The translations under genes were made by a program, and so were the position numbers. DNA of 64,000 bases, from contig CALSMY010000011.1 of NCBI GenBank assembly GCA_943787575.1, forward strand, positions 62,001-126,000, written 5' to 3'. Origin of the DNA: an uncultured Opitutales bacterium. GTDB taxonomy: Bacteria; Verrucomicrobiota; Verrucomicrobiia; Opitutales; Seribacteraceae. Under the pieces are notes generated by a model. It was not told the origin of the DNA and searched no databases. It saw nothing but the letters and a program-made list of their open reading frames with translations. Below are positions 29,601 to 38,966 of the stretch, one piece after another (within the stretch, counting starts at the first letter, position 1; every line of letters starts with the position of its first letter).

Positions 29601-31864
29601 AAACTTTAGTGGAAAAGATACCTTAGAAGTTTTGGTTTATGAAGAATCTGATCCGCTATCTTTTGATACAATAACGATAGACTTTCTAGTTGATAATCGG
29701 GCTGATCCTCCCAGCTTTGGAAGCCAACCTTTTCCCGGCTTACTTATTAATGAACCATGGGAATTTAATGTTGAGGGAATAGATCCAGATAAATCAGATA
29801 TACTGACCTTGAAGTCGTTGACCAATTTACCTGACTGGTTGTCCTTGGTCCAATCGAGTCAGCGGACTTGGACATTTAAAGGCTTTCCCCAATCAATGGA
29901 TGAAGTGCCGATACATCTTGAATTATCCGATGGAAATACCACAGTAAGCCAAGAATATATCCTTGAGGTATTAAGTGAACTTGAACCACTGGAGTTTTTG
30001 GATTTAGTACCACCTAGTGTTGAACTAACAGAAGATTCAAATTGGACCTTTGCCCTGCTAAGAGTTAATTCGATTGATGAAGTTCAGGTTCGATGGAATG
30101 TTGTGCAATCTCCACAAAACGGAAATTTCATTTTTACGAAGGGCACAAATGGCTCTATTTCTGATTTAACTTATATTCCCGCAGAGCATTTCTTCGGATC
30201 AGACAAAATTATCTTGGAAGCAACTGATGGTTACAGTTCTGTGGAAGCAATCATCGAGTTTGCAGTCGAGGGCGTTGCGGATACGCCACTTTTTTTAGAA
30301 ATTCCTCAAGGGATATTTTCAGTAGAAAATGAAAAATTTGATTTTCTTCTTTCATATGAAGATGGGGATGGAATTAATACTACTGAATTAATCATATCCG
30401 GCATGCCATCTTGGTTGAGTAAGGAAATGCTATCCGAGTCAACATTCTCTAGAACCTTTCGCTTTTTTGGCCAACCCAGTGTCGACCAAATTGGTTCATA
30501 TGAAATGGGTGCTAATATAAAAAGTCTTAATGATAACCTTAACACCTCAACAAACTTCACCTTGCAGGTAAACTATTTGAACCAACCTCCAGTGCCTAAT
30601 TTTACAAGTATTTCAGCTGAAGTATTGGAAGATAGTTCCAAGGAATGGCAGAACTTCATATCTGCCACTGATAATGAATCTGAAGCCAATGAACTAACTT
30701 GGTTTGTGAGTGATCCTGAGAATGGGCATACCGAGTATCACCAAAATGGAAATCAATTAAGTTTTAGTTATTCTCCCGATTCTAATTACTCCGGTTTGGA
30801 TTATTTTTCGATAGTAGTCATAGATAACGGAGGTGCACAAAATTCACTTCCCCAACAGGTAACGATCCCAGTTTCGATTAATGTAACGCAGCTAGATGAT
30901 GCTCCATTCTTTGCTTCTTCACCGCCTACAGATTCCAATCTCCCTGATGTAATTAGCTGGAATGATGAAGAAGACTATATATATGAATATTGTGGTCGTT
31001 GATTCTGATTGGCCTTGGCAAGGTTACCCCGAAATTCAACTTCGATCCTCACTCCCAACATTGGGCAAAATGGAATAATCTTGGGCAAGGACGAGCTTTA
31101 ATATCTGGGTCACCTAAATGGTTTGATGAGGGGAATTACACTTTTTCGATTGAAGCACGCAGCGGGAATGATTTAATCCGCCAAGATTTTTCACTTGTAA
31201 TTAGAGTGGATGATTATCCACCAAGAGTTCAGACTTCGTCAGGCTCAGAGATAAACGGCGCCATCAAGTCTTCATTGTTGAAGATGATCATCGTGGAGAA
31301 GTCAACGAGGCAGTGCTTGATTTGCGTGCCTATAATCCTGATGAGCAACCTGGGGACAGCTTGGGCTGGCGTATACTTGTGGAGCCATCCAGTGGTGCAA
31401 CTATTTCAAATTTAGAGTCTATGAAAAACGGGGAATTTACAATGATTTCAACTTTTAATTATTTTCCGCCGTTACATTTTAACGGTATTGATAGATTTGT
31501 TTTGGTTGCTGATGAAGGAGACCGACTTACTCAGGTTCCTTTCGAAGTACATGTGAAATCAGTCCAGGACGCACCTATATTTACATCTAACTCACCCTTG
31601 GAGATCACCGCTGCTTTAGGAAGTTACTTTGAGGAAGAAATAAACGCTTATGATCCGGATAAGCAATTAATTAACTTCAAACTACTTTATCCTCCAAGGG
31701 ATTCAAAGTGGTTGCAAATAAAGTCTCACACAAATGATAGTAATGGATCTATCATTACAATCGGTGGAGTCGTTCCATGGGAAAGTAGCAGTGGGTCTTA
31801 CACTTTGATCGCGTCGGATCCGTCCGGAAGGTTTTCGCTTACTAAATATTCAATTGGTTACTGA
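26609..31864 (+). CDS. giant secreted protein: seven-bladed FG-GAP propeller plus cadherin-like repeats (five frameshifts)
   Basis: After a signal-type N-terminus (ending FLSAQ), residues of about 160-530 hold seven FG-GAP-like blades. Examples are FGQSLHLDDDLLLVGAPGEDD, FGHSVYLNKDLIFIGAPFGD and FAHSIVSTGDFIFIAAPNAG. This is an integrin-alpha-like beta-propeller. Downstream to about residue 1750 are repeated Ig/cadherin-like units with DPD or DxDxD calcium-type motifs and NxxP linkers. The frame changes at about 28835, 29460, 30975, 31060 and 31250. The first four are net +1 steps; the last is one lost or two gained bases. No sorting tag is evident at the C-terminus (FSLTKYSIGY). It is probably an adhesin or matrix protein; partners are unknown. 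Confidence 0.75.
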
Positions 31865-31888
31865 CTAAAATTTAAGGGAGGTTTCAGT

Positions 31889-33808
31889 TTAAGTCCTTTC
31901 AACCATTTTGGCCGATTTAATATCGGGTGACAAATGGGGTAAAACTTTGTTTAAAATTCCTTGGAAATCTAATCCATAAAGTCTTCTGAGTGCATCTACA
32001 TCGGTTCCATGTGGAATGAATTTGTCGGGCCAACCTATACGTGAAACGGGAGTCTGGATATTAGAATCTTGAAGAAACTCCACTACTGCAGATCCAAATC
32101 CTCCTGCTAGTACATTATCTTCAAGGGTTATAATCCTTTCGTGACTCAGTGCATGTTTCATCAATAGCTTTTCATCTAGAGGTTTAATGAAGCGGCCATT
32201 GACCACGGTAATATTAATACCGTATAAAGAGTTCAGGTGGTGGTGTAATTGCTCTGCAATAGATACAAAATCTCCAAGAGCCCAAATTGCTAGATTCTCA
32301 CCTTCCTTTAGGCAGGCAGCTTTTCCTAGAGACAAGGGATATGCAGTGGTCGTATAATTAATTTTGGCACCAGTTCCTTTTGGATATCTGATGAAAGTTG
32401 GTGAATTGGAGTTCACTCCCAATTCGATCATCGGATGAAGTTCGTCTGTACTCACAGGCTGCATTATCACACCATTTGGTACGCATCTAAGGTAAGATAA
32501 ATCAAATAATCCATGATGAGTCGGCCCGTCGTTGGGTGATAGACCGGCACGGTCCAGGCAAAAAGTAACAGGTAGATTTTGCAAACATACATCATGAATG
32601 ATTTGATCATAAGCTCTTTGAAGAAAGGTTGAGTAGATTGCACAAACGGGTCGCATCCCTTTCGTGGCCATGCCTGCAGCCATAAGAACTGCATGTTCTT
32701 CAGCAATCCCCACATCAAAAAAACGATCAGGGAAAGCTTTGTTCATAGGGCTGAGACCTGTACCACTGGGCATAGCCGCAGTGATCCCAACAACTTTTTC
32801 ATTATGCGTAGCAATCTTAACTAACGAATCACCAAAAGCGTCTTGGAACTTTTCTGGAGCTCCATTCGGTTTTTTTGAAGTTTCAGTGCTGAGTGGGTTG
32901 AAGGGTGGGGCACCGTGCCACTTCTCGGGTTCATGGATAGCCGCAGGAAAACCTTTTCCTTTTTGGGTTAGTAAATGCAGTACGATCGGCTCGTCTGATT
33001 GCTTGGCGAATTCGAAAAAGTGAACAAGTGATGTAACATCGTGCCCATCAATAGGTCCCAGGTATCGAAGACCTAATTTTTCGAAAATGCTAGATGGAGC
33101 AAGCAATTCTTTGGTGTCCCGTTTGGCTTTTGATATGAATTTTATGAGCGAATCTCCTCCAGGGAATTGAGTAAGGAAACTTTCAGCCTCTTTGTGAAAT
33201 TTCGAATAGATCGGATTGGTTATTAGCTCGTTAAAGTATTTTGAGAAAGCCCCGACATTTTTTGCGATTGACCATTTATTGTCGTTGAGAATGAGGATGA
33301 ATCTTTTGGTGGTCGAAGCTATGTTGTTTAATGCCTCAAGGGTAACACCGCATGTAAAAGCTGCATCTCCAGCTACTGCTACTACATGGTTTGACTCACC
33401 AGATAAGTCGCGTGCGGCACACATTCCAAGTGCGGCGGATAGGGCAGTGCCAGCATGCCCGGCACCAAAAGAATCGTGAATACTTTCATCTCTGGAAAGA
33501 AAGCCACTGTATCCTTGGGATTGTCTTAAATCATCAAATTTCGGGTCGTTTCTTCCGGTCAGCAGTTTGTGAACATATCCTTGGTGGGAGACATCCCAAA
33601 CGAAGGAGTCATTGGGAGAATCAAATGCAAGATGCAAGGCAACGGTTAGTTCAACAACTCCCAGGTTTGGCCCAACATGTCCGCCATTTTCAGAGGTAAC
33701 GGAAATAATCTTATCTCTAATTTCTTGGCAAAGTGTCGAGAGTTCATCTTTCCCGAGTTTTCGTAAGTCTTTTGGGCCTTTAATTTTGTCGAGAATCATT
33801 TTGCTCAT
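31889..33808 (-). CDS. dxs: Dxs, 1-deoxy-D-xylulose-5-phosphate synthase
   Basis: This thiamine-diphosphate enzyme condenses pyruvate and glyceraldehyde 3-phosphate, the first step of the MEP isoprenoid pathway. Landmarks are SENGGHVGPNLGVVELTVALH, VWDVSHQGYVHKLLTGR, the ThDP motif GDAAFTCG...NDNKWSIAKN, and DVGIAEEHAVLMAAG with the catalytic Glu. The length of 639 residues is full. Its start overlaps the end of xseB by up to 29 bases, an arrangement common in many bacteria. The start is ATG 33808 or ATG 33799. It converges with the surface-protein gene, leaving 24 bases. Confidence 0.96.
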   Translation of the reverse strand: MSKMILDKIKGPKDLRKLGKDELSTLCQEIRDKIISVTSENGGHVGPNLGVVELTVALHLAFDSPNDSFVWDVSHQGYVHKLLTGRNDPKFDDLRQSQGYSGFLSRDESIHDSFGAGHAGTALSAALGMCAARDLSGESNHVVAVAGDAAFTCGVTLEALNNIASTTKRFILILNDNKWSIAKNVGAFSKYFNELITNPIYSKFHKEAESFLTQFPGGDSLIKFISKAKRDTKELLAPSSIFEKLGLRYLGPIDGHDVTSLVHFFEFAKQSDEPIVLHLLTQKGKGFPAAIHEPEKWHGAPPFNPLSTETSKKPNGAPEKFQDAFGDSLVKIATHNEKVVGITAAMPSGTGLSPMNKAFPDRFFDVGIAEEHAVLMAAGMATKGMRPVCAIYSTFLQRAYDQIIHDVCLQNLPVTFCLDRAGLSPNDGPTHHGLFDLSYLRCVPNGVIMQPVSTDELHPMIELGVNSNSPTFIRYPKGTGAKINYTTTAYPLSLGKAACLKEGENLAIWALGDFVSIAEQLHHHLNSLYGINITVVNGRFIKPLDEKLLMKHALSHERIITLEDNVLAGGFGSAVVEFLQDSNIQTPVSRIGWPDKFIPHGTDVDALRRLYGLDFQGILNKVLPHLSPDIKSAKMVERT

Positions 33809-34019
33809 CGCTTGAGATATCAGTTGTAGCCTCTTTGATTTTCAATTCTGCGTCATCTAGCTTTTTACGACAAATGCTTAAAAGTTTGACCCCTTTTTGA
33901 TAGTTTCCAACAAGAGAATCGAGTTTAAGATCACTGTTCTCCATGTTGGATACAATTTCATCCAGTTCTTGGATGGCTTGTTCAAAGTTAATTTCGCCTG
34001 ATGGTTTTGTCGAACTCAC
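33780..34019 (-). CDS. xseB: XseB, exodeoxyribonuclease VII small subunit
   Basis: This 79-residue helical protein is the small subunit that assembles on XseA to form exonuclease VII, which degrades single-stranded DNA. The motif NFEQAIQELDEIVSNMENSDLKLDSLVGNYQKGV is diagnostic, with the conserved EKA/L-E-I core. It starts with GTG at 34019 and overlaps dxs downstream, so the two are co-translated. The large subunit is not in the window. Confidence 0.9.
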   Translation of the reverse strand: MSSTKPSGEINFEQAIQELDEIVSNMENSDLKLDSLVGNYQKGVKLLSICRKKLDDAELKIKEATTDISSDEQNDSRQN

Positions 34020-34118
34020 GATGTAGGTTCATTATGCCTTTGATTTGATTTGTAGCAAACTAAGAAAGTAGAGATAGCTAGGTGGACAGAATTTAATTTG
34101 TCTATAAGGTAGCGAACT

Positions 34119-35384
34119 ATGACATTTCTACAAATTTTACTTACTGTGCTTATTTGTACCAGGTATTTATTCGAACGTATCTTGGCTTTCTCTAATGTAA
34201 AAACCGTTAAGGCCAACCTAGAGAAATTACCAGACGAGGTTACTGGCTATATGGCCGAAAAAGACTGGCAAAAATGCTCAGAATATACCTTAGCCAAATC
34301 AAGGTTTTCTGCTTTTGAGGATTTATTTTCTTTGTGCCTTTCCCTATTCATTTTATTTTTTGCCCTTCCGTGGGTCTTTTTCAACTGGCCGACTGGTAAA
34401 GATAGTCCTATTTGGGAAATATCTTTGCTTGTATCAAGTATGGTCCTCGTGCTTCAACTTCCGGGGTTCGTTTTTGACTGGTTCCGCCAATTTAGCTTGG
34501 AACAGAAATTTGGTTTCAATAACCAGACACAAAACCTATGGATTATGGACAAGATTAAAGAAACTTTATTATCTTTTGTGTTTCTTGGTCTAATGATTGG
34601 AGTATTGGTGTTTTTTTACAGAGAATTTTCAGCATTTTCTCCGAATTATTGGTGGTTTTGGTCATTTGGAGGTGTATTTTTTCTTCAACTGGCACTGATG
34701 GTTTTATGGCCAAGGTTTATTCTTCCCCTGTTTAATACTTTATCTCCGTTAAATGATGATGGCCTAAGTGAAAAATTGCATAACTTAGCAAATAAGACAG
34801 GCTTTAAGGCAAAGGAAATACAAGTCATCGATGGGAGCAAAAGGTCGGGGCATTCTAATGCTTTTTTTACGGGTTTCGGAAGATTCCGTAAGATAGTACT
34901 TTACGATACACTCTTGGAACAAATGAATGAAAGTGAAATTGAAGCGGTTGTGGCCCATGAGATCGGTCATTATCGCTTAGGTCACATCCCTAAGCGGTTG
35001 GCTCTTTCATTGATTTTTGGGTGGGGGTTCTTTTACTTACTCCACATTCTTTTGAGTTCAGATTGGTTAATTACACAACTCAACCTTTCGGATGAACTTG
35101 TTGGAGCATTTGCGCCAGTGTTTCTAATCGCTTTATTTTTCGGAGGTTGTTTTTCCTATTGGTTAAATCCGTTATCTAATATGCTTTCCCGTAAACATGA
35201 ATTTGAGGCAGATAAGTTTGCTGGTGAAGCAATTGGAGGTGCCAGTGCTTTAAAATCTGCTCTGCGGAAATTATGTACAAAAAACCTTAGCTATCCTTTG
35301 CCCCATCCTTGGTTGTCTTACTTTCATCATTCACACCCAAGTTTACCCGAGCGAGAACTGAATCTTTCTCAAGTTAATCAGTGA
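34119..35384 (+). CDS. M48-family CAAX protease (Ste24-like)
   Basis: This 421-residue integral membrane zinc protease has about seven helices. The catalytic HEIGH sequence is at about residue 280 (VVAHEIGHYRLGHI) and the third zinc ligand is in HEFEADKFA at about residue 363. It resembles eukaryotic Ste24/CAAX prenyl protease 1 and belongs to the bacterial M48 group that cleaves membrane or prenylated proteins. The upstream DGSKRSGHSNAFFTGFG segment is also conserved. Its 3' end overlaps that of the convergent VanZ-like gene by 11 bases. The family is certain; the substrate is not known. Confidence 0.88.
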   Translation: MTFLQILLTVLICTRYLFERILAFSNVKTVKANLEKLPDEVTGYMAEKDWQKCSEYTLAKSRFSAFEDLFSLCLSLFILFFALPWVFFNWPTGKDSPIWEISLLVSSMVLVLQLPGFVFDWFRQFSLEQKFGFNNQTQNLWIMDKIKETLLSFVFLGLMIGVLVFFYREFSAFSPNYWWFWSFGGVFFLQLALMVLWPRFILPLFNTLSPLNDDGLSEKLHNLANKTGFKAKEIQVIDGSKRSGHSNAFFTGFGRFRKIVLYDTLLEQMNESEIEAVVAHEIGHYRLGHIPKRLALSLIFGWGFFYLLHILLSSDWLITQLNLSDELVGAFAPVFLIALFFGGCFSYWLNPLSNMLSRKHEFEADKFAGEAIGGASALKSALRKLCTKNLSYPLPHPWLSYFHHSHPSLPERELNLSQVNQ

Positions 35385-35865
35385 TTATATGCTTAGGTTT
35401 AGACTCATTTAATTTCTGATTTCTTCGCCTCAAAAAATAAGTATGAATGAGTATGCTGGATAGTACTCCTGCCAAGTTCATTATTACATCTGCTGTAGAA
35501 GGGAAACGGCGAGGAATAAAAAACTGGCTAAATTCATTTAGAATTGCAAATGAGATACAGATCAAAAGGCTTTTAACTAAGTTTCCGTACCGATAGTCTT
35601 TCCTTCTCAAAAACCATGTCCATAACCAAGCGAATACGAAAAAAAGCGGGAAATGACTCAAGTCTTGTAACCAAAATGGGTAATTAAAAAGTTCTTCTGA
35701 AATATAAAGCAAGAAATCGTGTGCTGAAATTTCTTTCAAAGTTTCAGGCTTAGGGAATCCAGTTAATGTTTGTATGATTAAAGTGTAACCTAGGGGGACA
35801 AAGACCCAAAGGGCCGAGTGATTAGGAGCTACTAAGCAATTAAATCTTTTGGGTGGAATGGGCAT
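35374..35865 (-). CDS. VanZ-like membrane protein
   Basis: The 163-residue product has four hydrophobic helices. The C-terminal NEFSQFFIPRRFPSTADVIMN, with an E-x-x-Q and a D-x-x-x-N pattern, is typical of the VanZ family, small membrane proteins some of which raise tolerance to glycopeptides. Most VanZ-like proteins, this one included, lie outside any resistance cluster and have no known role. The tail is basic. Confidence 0.7.
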   Translation of the reverse strand: MPIPPKRFNCLVAPNHSALWVFVPLGYTLIIQTLTGFPKPETLKEISAHDFLLYISEELFNYPFWLQDLSHFPLFFVFAWLWTWFLRRKDYRYGNLVKSLLICISFAILNEFSQFFIPRRFPSTADVIMNLAGVLSSILIHTYFLRRRNQKLNESKPKHIITD

Positions 35866-35930
35866 CTACAATAATAAAAGTGCTAAACTCTTTGACTTGA
35901 AAATATTTCCTTATCATTAAATACACCTTT

Positions 35931-36506
35931 ATGCCGATCTACGAATTTTATTCTCCTGATAATCACAAAATCTATTCTTTCTATTCTCGCACAATTAAAA
36001 ACTCTGATATTTCTCCCCTATGCCCTGATGGTGAAAAATTAGAAATGCGAAAAATGATGAGTGCTTTTTCTGTTACAGGAAAAGGGGAGGGTGGGGATGA
36101 AATTAATGACGAGTCGAGTGATGCTTCTGAGGCTGATCCATTTTCTAAACTAAGTGATGCCCAATCTTCTAGCGTTATGAAAGAAATGGAGAATGCGATT
36201 TCAGGCATGGACGAAGAGAATCCTGACCCTCGTCAAATGGGTTCACTGATGCGTAAAATGTGCGAAATGACTGGTGAGAAAATGGATGGCGTAATGGAGG
36301 AGGTTGTCAGGAAATTAGAAGAAGGTGCCAATCCCGAAGAATTGGAGGAAAGTTTAGGGAGTGCCATGGAAGATGCTGATGGAAATCAAGATGGGACAGA
36401 ATCTTCCATAGATGGTAACTTAAAGAAGGATAAACCAAGCAGGAACCTGACTCGTGACCCAAAACTTTATGAGTTTGAAGATTACTTATCTCCCCCTAAA
36501 AGCTAA
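35931..36506 (+). CDS. FmdB-like protein with degenerate zinc ribbon
   Basis: The N-terminus MPIYEFYSPDNHKIYSFYSR follows the MPIYEYxCxxCG pattern of the FmdB/zinc-ribbon family, but the two N-terminal cysteines are replaced and only one Cys (PLCPDG) remains of the second pair. After about residue 55 the chain is acidic and low in complexity, with Met- and Glu-rich helices, and ends in a basic-hydrophobic LYEFEDYLSPPK. Zinc is probably not bound. The role is unknown; classical FmdB members are putative regulators. The lipoprotein gene follows 4 bases later. Confidence 0.6.
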   Translation: MPIYEFYSPDNHKIYSFYSRTIKNSDISPLCPDGEKLEMRKMMSAFSVTGKGEGGDEINDESSDASEADPFSKLSDAQSSSVMKEMENAISGMDEENPDPRQMGSLMRKMCEMTGEKMDGVMEEVVRKLEEGANPEELEESLGSAMEDADGNQDGTESSIDGNLKKDKPSRNLTRDPKLYEFEDYLSPPKS

Positions 36507-36510
36507 AGCT

Positions 36511-36924
36511 GTGAAGTATTTTCAATGGTTATGTCTCTTCATCATTTTAGGGTGTGACGACGGGCAATTAGCTAGGAACAACGATTTTAATGGAACAGAA
36601 TCTGATTTTGTAGAAAGTTTTGAATTTACTGAATCGGTAAGTTCAGATGTAGGAACACCTACTTTGCTAGTTGATCGTAGCTCGGGTAAGCCTTACACCG
36701 GCCATGTCGATCGACTTGGTAACCATCAGTCAACTAGCCAAAAATATTTGAATGGACTGCTCAACGGTAAAAGCATTAAGAAATCTCCCGATGGCTCTTG
36801 GGTAGAGGCGCAATACCTGGAGGGTCAGCTGCATGGGCCGATGAGGTTTTACGATGCTGATAGTAATATAAGGACCGAAATGTTTTATGAAAATGGCAAG
36901 TTAGTGCCGGGTAATCCCCTTTAA
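36511..36924 (+). CDS. MORN/YwqK-type lipoprotein
   Basis: A GTG start at 36511 gives a lipoprotein signal VKYFQWLCLFIILGC with lipid attachment at Cys15. This choice is better than a longer upstream in-frame start, which would overlap the preceding gene without a signal. The rest contains MORN/YwqK-like repeats: GKPYTGHV, then YLNGLLNGKSIK, EAQYLEGQLHGPMRFYDADS and FYENGKLVPG. Such repeats are sometimes annotated as antitoxins but are mostly of unknown function. The protein of 137 residues would sit in the membrane facing the periplasm. Its stop abuts the histidine kinase end. Confidence 0.65.
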   Translation: MKYFQWLCLFIILGCDDGQLARNNDFNGTESDFVESFEFTESVSSDVGTPTLLVDRSSGKPYTGHVDRLGNHQSTSQKYLNGLLNGKSIKKSPDGSWVEAQYLEGQLHGPMRFYDADSNIRTEMFYENGKLVPGNPL

Positions 36925-38505
36925 TTATTGATCTTCTCTCCTTGGATCGAGGGGGAGGTAAAAGAAAAAAGATGTGCCTTTGCCCGGTTTTGAATTGAAT
37001 CCAATCGTTCCTTTGTGGTCCTCGACAAAGAGTTTGCAGTTGTAAAGGCCGAAGCCTGAGCCAGCACTCGAGTCTTTGGTTGTAAAAAATGGATCAAATA
37101 TTTTGTCTGCAATATCAAGTTGAATTCCGGACCCATTATCAGAAATGATAACTTCTGCCCCGTCTTTTAATACTTTGGTTCGTTTACCTCGGTGGTTTTC
37201 AGTTAGTAAATCGCCCCGCGAAACTTTTCTTAAAGTAATTTTAATTTTACCTCTTTTAGCAATTACATCGCGGGCATTAATGACTAAGTTTAAGATTACC
37301 TGCCTAAATCCAGTTTCTTCGATATAGGCCAACATTGGTTCTTTAGAGAACTTAGTTATAATTTTTGCACTAGGAGGTATTAGAATGCCAACAAGGTCCA
37401 TTTGGTCACTCAAAAGGGTTTTTAGATCATGGAGAGAACGAGTTGCTGGTTTGTCCCGATGGAGGTCGATAATACGACGAACTAGCTTTTGTGCCTGTAA
37501 GGCACTTTTTTTAATCTGCCCCATCCCGTTTGCCATGGGGTCATCCTTTTTCATCATTGAATAGTAAAGTTCACTAATAGAAAAAATACCTGCCATAAGG
37601 TTGCTAAAGTCATGGACGAGCCCATTTGTTAAGGTTGCCAACCCCTCCCTCCATACTGAATTGGTAAGCCGGTGCTCGGCAATCGCTTGTCTTGTTATGT
37701 CAATAAAAACACCATCAAAACCTAATGTTTTATTTGTTGCAGTTATGATGGGAGTGCGAACATCTAAAAGGTAGATGATTTTGTCTGCAGGTGGAATCCG
37801 AATTCGATAACTTAAACTAAAAGTTCCATTGATTTTTTCGTGAGAAGTTAACTCTCTTTGGAAGTGAGCTCGATCTTGTTCGACAATTTTTTCAAGAAAG
37901 AGTCCACCATTCCTATACATTTCTTTGTAATCTAAAGGAAATAGTTTTTGTACTCCTCTTGAAAGATAGCTAAAAGTCATGTCTGGTCGTTGGGTAAAAA
38001 AGATCCCAGGAAAGTTGCTTACATAGTCAGACAGGCGACTTTCAGCTTTTTGGAGTCGAATGAGTGTATTCGCAAGCGCTCTTGGATCTTTCATTAAATC
38101 TCCCAGGAAAGCTTTTCTGAGTGATTCGTGGGGAGCCAGGGATGTGGAGATAGCAAGCACACCTAAAGTCTCGTATTTACAATAAACCAAGCTTAAGCCA
38201 ATAGATGATTCTCCTTCAGTAGAAGAGATCGGCAAAAACTTTTCGAACGAATCCAGGTGAAAGTTTTGATCAATAACGAGGCTCCAACTAGGGTCTATAC
38301 TAGTAACGAGTTCGTAAAAATTTCGACTTAGAAGATTATCAGTGGACTCTCCTATCCATGCGGCAAAGGATTCTGCCGATTGGATAATACATCCTCTGCC
38401 ATCCAAGGCGACTTGGCTAATTTCAAAATTGGGAATTTTCAAGTTACCTTCATAGGTATAGCTTCGCTTCCAGCAAAAAGGCAATCTTAGTTCTTCCAGT
38501 GTCAC
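36925..38505 (-). CDS. soluble PAS-domain sensor histidine kinase
   Basis: This 526-residue kinase has no membrane helix. Two PAS-like regions (about residues 20-130 and 165-280; the second ends DITRQAIAEH) are followed by the phospho-acceptor His in LVHDFSNLM at about residue 297. The N box is LNLVINARDV (about 408), then DNGSGI and the G2 loop FFTTKDSSAGSGFGLYNCK. The design resembles NtrB, FlrB and FlgS. It is divergent from flgB, 66 bases away, and starts with GTG. In several bacteria such a kinase controls sigma-54 flagellar genes through a response regulator; that regulator is not in this window, so this role is inference. Confidence 0.85.
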   Translation of the reverse strand: MTLEELRLPFCWKRSYTYEGNLKIPNFEISQVALDGRGCIIQSAESFAAWIGESTDNLLSRNFYELVTSIDPSWSLVIDQNFHLDSFEKFLPISSTEGESSIGLSLVYCKYETLGVLAISTSLAPHESLRKAFLGDLMKDPRALANTLIRLQKAESRLSDYVSNFPGIFFTQRPDMTFSYLSRGVQKLFPLDYKEMYRNGGLFLEKIVEQDRAHFQRELTSHEKINGTFSLSYRIRIPPADKIIYLLDVRTPIITATNKTLGFDGVFIDITRQAIAEHRLTNSVWREGLATLTNGLVHDFSNLMAGIFSISELYYSMMKKDDPMANGMGQIKKSALQAQKLVRRIIDLHRDKPATRSLHDLKTLLSDQMDLVGILIPPSAKIITKFSKEPMLAYIEETGFRQVILNLVINARDVIAKRGKIKITLRKVSRGDLLTENHRGKRTKVLKDGAEVIISDNGSGIQLDIADKIFDPFFTTKDSSAGSGFGLYNCKLFVEDHKGTIGFNSKPGKGTSFFFYLPLDPRREDQ

Positions 38506-38543
38506 ATTAAACCAAAATATTTCCTGAAAATTAAGCCTCTATT

Positions 38544-38559
38544 TGGCACGATGTTTGCA
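38544..38559 (+). promoter_or_regulatory. sigma-54 promoter of the flagellar operon
   Basis: TGGCACG-ATGT-TTGCA at 38544-38559 matches the sigma-54 consensus TGGCACG-N4-TTGCW at every position. GG (38545-38546) and GC (38557-38558) are separated by the canonical 10 bases. With C of the GC at -12, transcription should start near 38570, 2 bases before the flgB ATG at 38572. Activation would need an AAA+ enhancer-binding protein that is not encoded here. Confidence 0.88.
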
Positions 38560-38571
38560 TTGTATTCGCCG

Positions 38572-38961
38572 ATGACTGCCATTCTTGACAATCTTTACAG
38601 CCAGGAAAACTACCTTGTTTCTAAGAAACTGCTGGATGCTACTCACCTCAGGCATGAGGCTTTGTCCAACAATTTGGCCAATGTGGAAACTCCTGGTTTT
38701 AAAAGAAGAGACCTTCCAGAGAATTTTTCTGTTGAATTAAGAAGGGCAGTAGATCGTAAGGATTTTCGCCGCGTCAAGGGAATGTACCCTCGAAGTGTTG
38801 AGGATCGACAAGCTAAACCGGTTCGTATGGATGGGAATACTGTTCAACTAGACGAGGAGATGCTCGCGATGAACCGGAATGCTTTAAACTATGAGTATTT
38901 ATCCAACTCAGTTGGGGGAACATTGAAGGAATTAAACTTAGCCATTAAAGGTAGAATTTAA
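38572..38961 (+). CDS. flgB: FlgB, flagellar basal-body rod protein
   Basis: This proximal rod protein of the flagellum is assembled in the periplasm by the type III export system. The motif ALSNNLANVETPGFKRRD is the signature of rod and hook proteins. ATG 38572 was chosen over ATG 38551 because 38551 lies inside the sigma-54 core promoter. The resulting MTAILDNLYSQENYLV start also fits the family. The product is 129 residues. It is the first gene of the plus-strand flagellar run, followed 5 bases later by flgC. Confidence 0.93.
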   Translation: MTAILDNLYSQENYLVSKKLLDATHLRHEALSNNLANVETPGFKRRDLPENFSVELRRAVDRKDFRRVKGMYPRSVEDRQAKPVRMDGNTVQLDEEMLAMNRNALNYEYLSNSVGGTLKELNLAIKGRI

Positions 38962-38966
38962 GACTT

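Noticed and set aside
38551-38571. Upstream ATG for flgB at 38551
   Set aside because: It lies inside the sigma-54 promoter core, upstream of the predicted transcription start.
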